14,132 nucleotides of DNA from JALWZX01 sp964506905 (GTDB taxonomy: Bacteria > Patescibacteriota > WWE3 > 2-01-FULL-39-13): positions 1 through 14,132 of the forward strand of contig CAZDNW010000070.1 in NCBI GenBank assembly GCA_964506905.1, in the 5' to 3' direction. Positions 13,227-14,132 of this stretch are shown piece after piece. Position 1 is the stretch's first letter. Every line of letters begins with the position of its first letter. Under the pieces are notes generated by a model that was not told the DNA's origin, made no database searches, and saw only the letters and a program-made list of their open reading frames with translations. The translations under genes and the position numbers were made by a program.

Positions 13227-13829
13227 ATGACCAAAAATACACAAATTGTATTAGGTGTTGTTATAGGTGCCACTCTTCTTTTTGGCGGAATTTACTTTTA
13301 TAAACAAAACGATAAAACACCTTCAGATGAAATTGTAAAAAAAGCAGAAAAAACAATTGAAAACGAGAAGAAAAACCCAACTAAAGATGTATATATAACT
13401 GCTCAAAAAGCATATGAAATTTCTAAATCATATGCTAAGAAATGGGCAAACGATGCAACATTTATTGAAATAACAAACTACGCAGAAACATCTAAAACTG
13501 ACGGAACATCTGATTCTTGGAAAGTTAAATATTATTCACCTAGTAAAAATAAAAGTTATTCAATTTATGTGATTGATGGGAAATTTAAAAGAGATGATGA
13601 AGGAGGGCCCACAAGTTTAACAGCAATAACAGATACATGGTTAGATTCTGATAAAGTAATGAAAAACGCAATTGAGAGCTTTAAAGATGTTGAGTGTGAA
13701 AGTTATTGGATGGGTTTAAGTTCAGACGGATGGACAATTAAATGTAATAAGCCGAAAACAATAGAAAATAAGTGGGTATCAATTAATGCTACAACAGGAG
13801 AGAAAATCAAAGAGTGGACAGGTGATTAG
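13227..13829 (+). CDS. Membrane-anchored PepSY-like protein, function unknown
   Basis: A 200-residue protein with an N-terminal hydrophobic segment (about 7-25, then FYKQNDK), a Lys/Glu-rich linker (about 30-52), and an extracytoplasmic domain. Residues about 58-125 read as a PepSY-like unit: a helix (AQKAYEISKSYAKKWANDA) followed by strands with WKVKYYSPSKNKSYSIYVIDGK. Residues about 142-198 look like a second, poorer copy: a helix from DKVMKNAIESF, then WTIKCNKP and WVSINATTGEKI. PepSY domains are usually linked to peptidase inhibition or envelope regulation; no such role is shown here. Two cysteines (C157, C173) could form a disulfide. A perfect Shine-Dalgarno sequence suggests high expression. 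The gene is divergent from tRNA-Ser and ends at a good terminator. The fold call is by pattern only. Confidence 0.85.
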   Translation: MTKNTQIVLGVVIGATLLFGGIYFYKQNDKTPSDEIVKKAEKTIENEKKNPTKDVYITAQKAYEISKSYAKKWANDATFIEITNYAETSKTDGTSDSWKVKYYSPSKNKSYSIYVIDGKFKRDDEGGPTSLTAITDTWLDSDKVMKNAIESFKDVECESYWMGLSSDGWTIKCNKPKTIENKWVSINATTGEKIKEWTGD

Positions 13830-13859
13830 CAATTTCAAAAAAATAAAAAATATTGTTTC

Positions 13860-13890
13860 AAACGAGGATATCTACAAGATATCCTTGTTT
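13860..13890 (+). terminator. Terminator after the PepSY-like gene
   Basis: AAACGAGGATATCT (13860-13873) pairs with AGATATCCTTGTTT (13877-13890) around a 3-base loop: a 14-bp stem with one G-T wobble. It lies 30 bases after the stop. The 3' arm ends in TTGTTT and runs into ATTAATA, a modest T tract, so the fold is clear and its strength moderate. Confidence 0.7.
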
Positions 13891-13923
13891 ATTAATAGCA
13901 ATGTTTAATTAGTCATTAGTAAT

Positions 13924-14132
13924 ATGGAATTCAAAAAAATATTAACCATGCGTAATCGTGCAATAGAAATTCATAAAAAATATAACAAGTTAATGATAAC
14001 TATTTTAAACCTTGTGGTCCCGAACAGATAGCGGAAGAATTTATTGACAATGTCGGTGCTTCAACGAATATTGTAATAGCAAAAAGTTACAAAGAATTAA
14101 AAGGTAAAGATATAGATGAAGCTTTAAAACAT
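13924..14132 (+). pseudogene. MazG-like pyrophosphohydrolase, frameshifted and cut by window edge
   Basis: The ATG at 13924 opens MEFKKILTMRNRAIEIHKKY, then reaches a TAG at 14029 after 35 codons. From about 13992 the +2-shifted frame continues open to the window end: NDNYFKPCGPEQIAEEFI, then DNVGASTNIVIAKSYKELKG and KDIDEALKH. Joined, the two parts read like the N-terminal half of small MazG-like nucleotide pyrophosphohydrolases (helix, KKY, aromatic segment, EQIAxxFxxDVG-like stretch, ...AKxxxxxKxxDxDxxLxHE) that I recall from Patescibacteria. The shifted frame has a TAA just upstream and no start of its own, so one missing base near 13987-13995 is the simplest explanation. This could be a real mutation or a sequencing or assembly error. 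The metal-binding acidic motifs are only partly visible before the edge. Confidence 0.55.

Noticed and set aside
1..14132. Alternative genetic code with UGA as Gly or Trp
   Set aside because: miaA ends at TGA exactly where the family ends, and conserved Gly and Trp positions in the enzymes use ordinary codons.
1..14132. CRISPR arrays, IS elements, toxin-antitoxin or defence cassettes
   Set aside because: No regularly spaced repeats, transposase motifs or recognisable defence domains were found on either strand.

Overview
The window is AT-rich, densely packed bacterial DNA. Short intergenic gaps, reduced-size proteins (103-residue MscL, 188-residue MFS half, MiaB lacking its usual C-terminal domain), small proteins with one or two membrane segments, and several products resembling conserved hypotheticals of the Candidate Phyla Radiation point to a Patescibacteria genome, perhaps near Microgenomates or Katanobacteria (WWE3). 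That placement is inference. UGA is a true stop (it ends miaA), so the Gly-UGA code of Gracilibacteria and Absconditabacteria is not used.

Layout. 1-1538 (-) is most of gltX (glutamyl-tRNA synthetase), running off the left edge. Divergent from it, 1582-2745 (+) encodes an exported or membrane-anchored protein of unknown function. Then comes the minus-strand cluster miaB (4883-6109), miaA (3877-4833), AI-2E-family transporter (2793-3884); the last two overlap by 8 bases. MiaA and MiaB act in sequence on A37 of tRNAs reading UNN codons. Divergent from miaB, 6219-7511 (+) is a CcdA-thioredoxin fusion for disulfide exchange outside the cytoplasm. It converges, across a strong shared terminator, on an exported four-cysteine protein (7602-8303, -). 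Upstream of that, also on minus, are argS (8412-10223) and a short-chain dehydrogenase (10274-10981).

11009-12471 is a minus-strand patch of small and broken genes: a 59-residue four-cysteine membrane protein, a half-length MFS protein, a two-TM protein resembling DUF3955, the 3' remnant of an alpha/beta hydrolase, and a 58-residue basic protein. The right end has mscL (+), tRNA-Ser(GGA) (-), a PepSY-like anchored protein with a perfect Shine-Dalgarno sequence (+), a terminator, and the frameshifted start of a MazG-like gene that leaves the window.

How the parts fit. Much of the content is translation (gltX, argS, miaA, miaB, tRNA-Ser) plus cell-envelope functions (disulfide exchange, exported Cys proteins, MscL, transporters). 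No mobile element, CRISPR array, phage or defence cassette was seen. The most interesting non-gene signal is in the control regions: several genes have a -10 hexamer ending about six bases before the ATG, which implies leaderless mRNAs, while one gene has a full-length anti-16S Shine-Dalgarno sequence.
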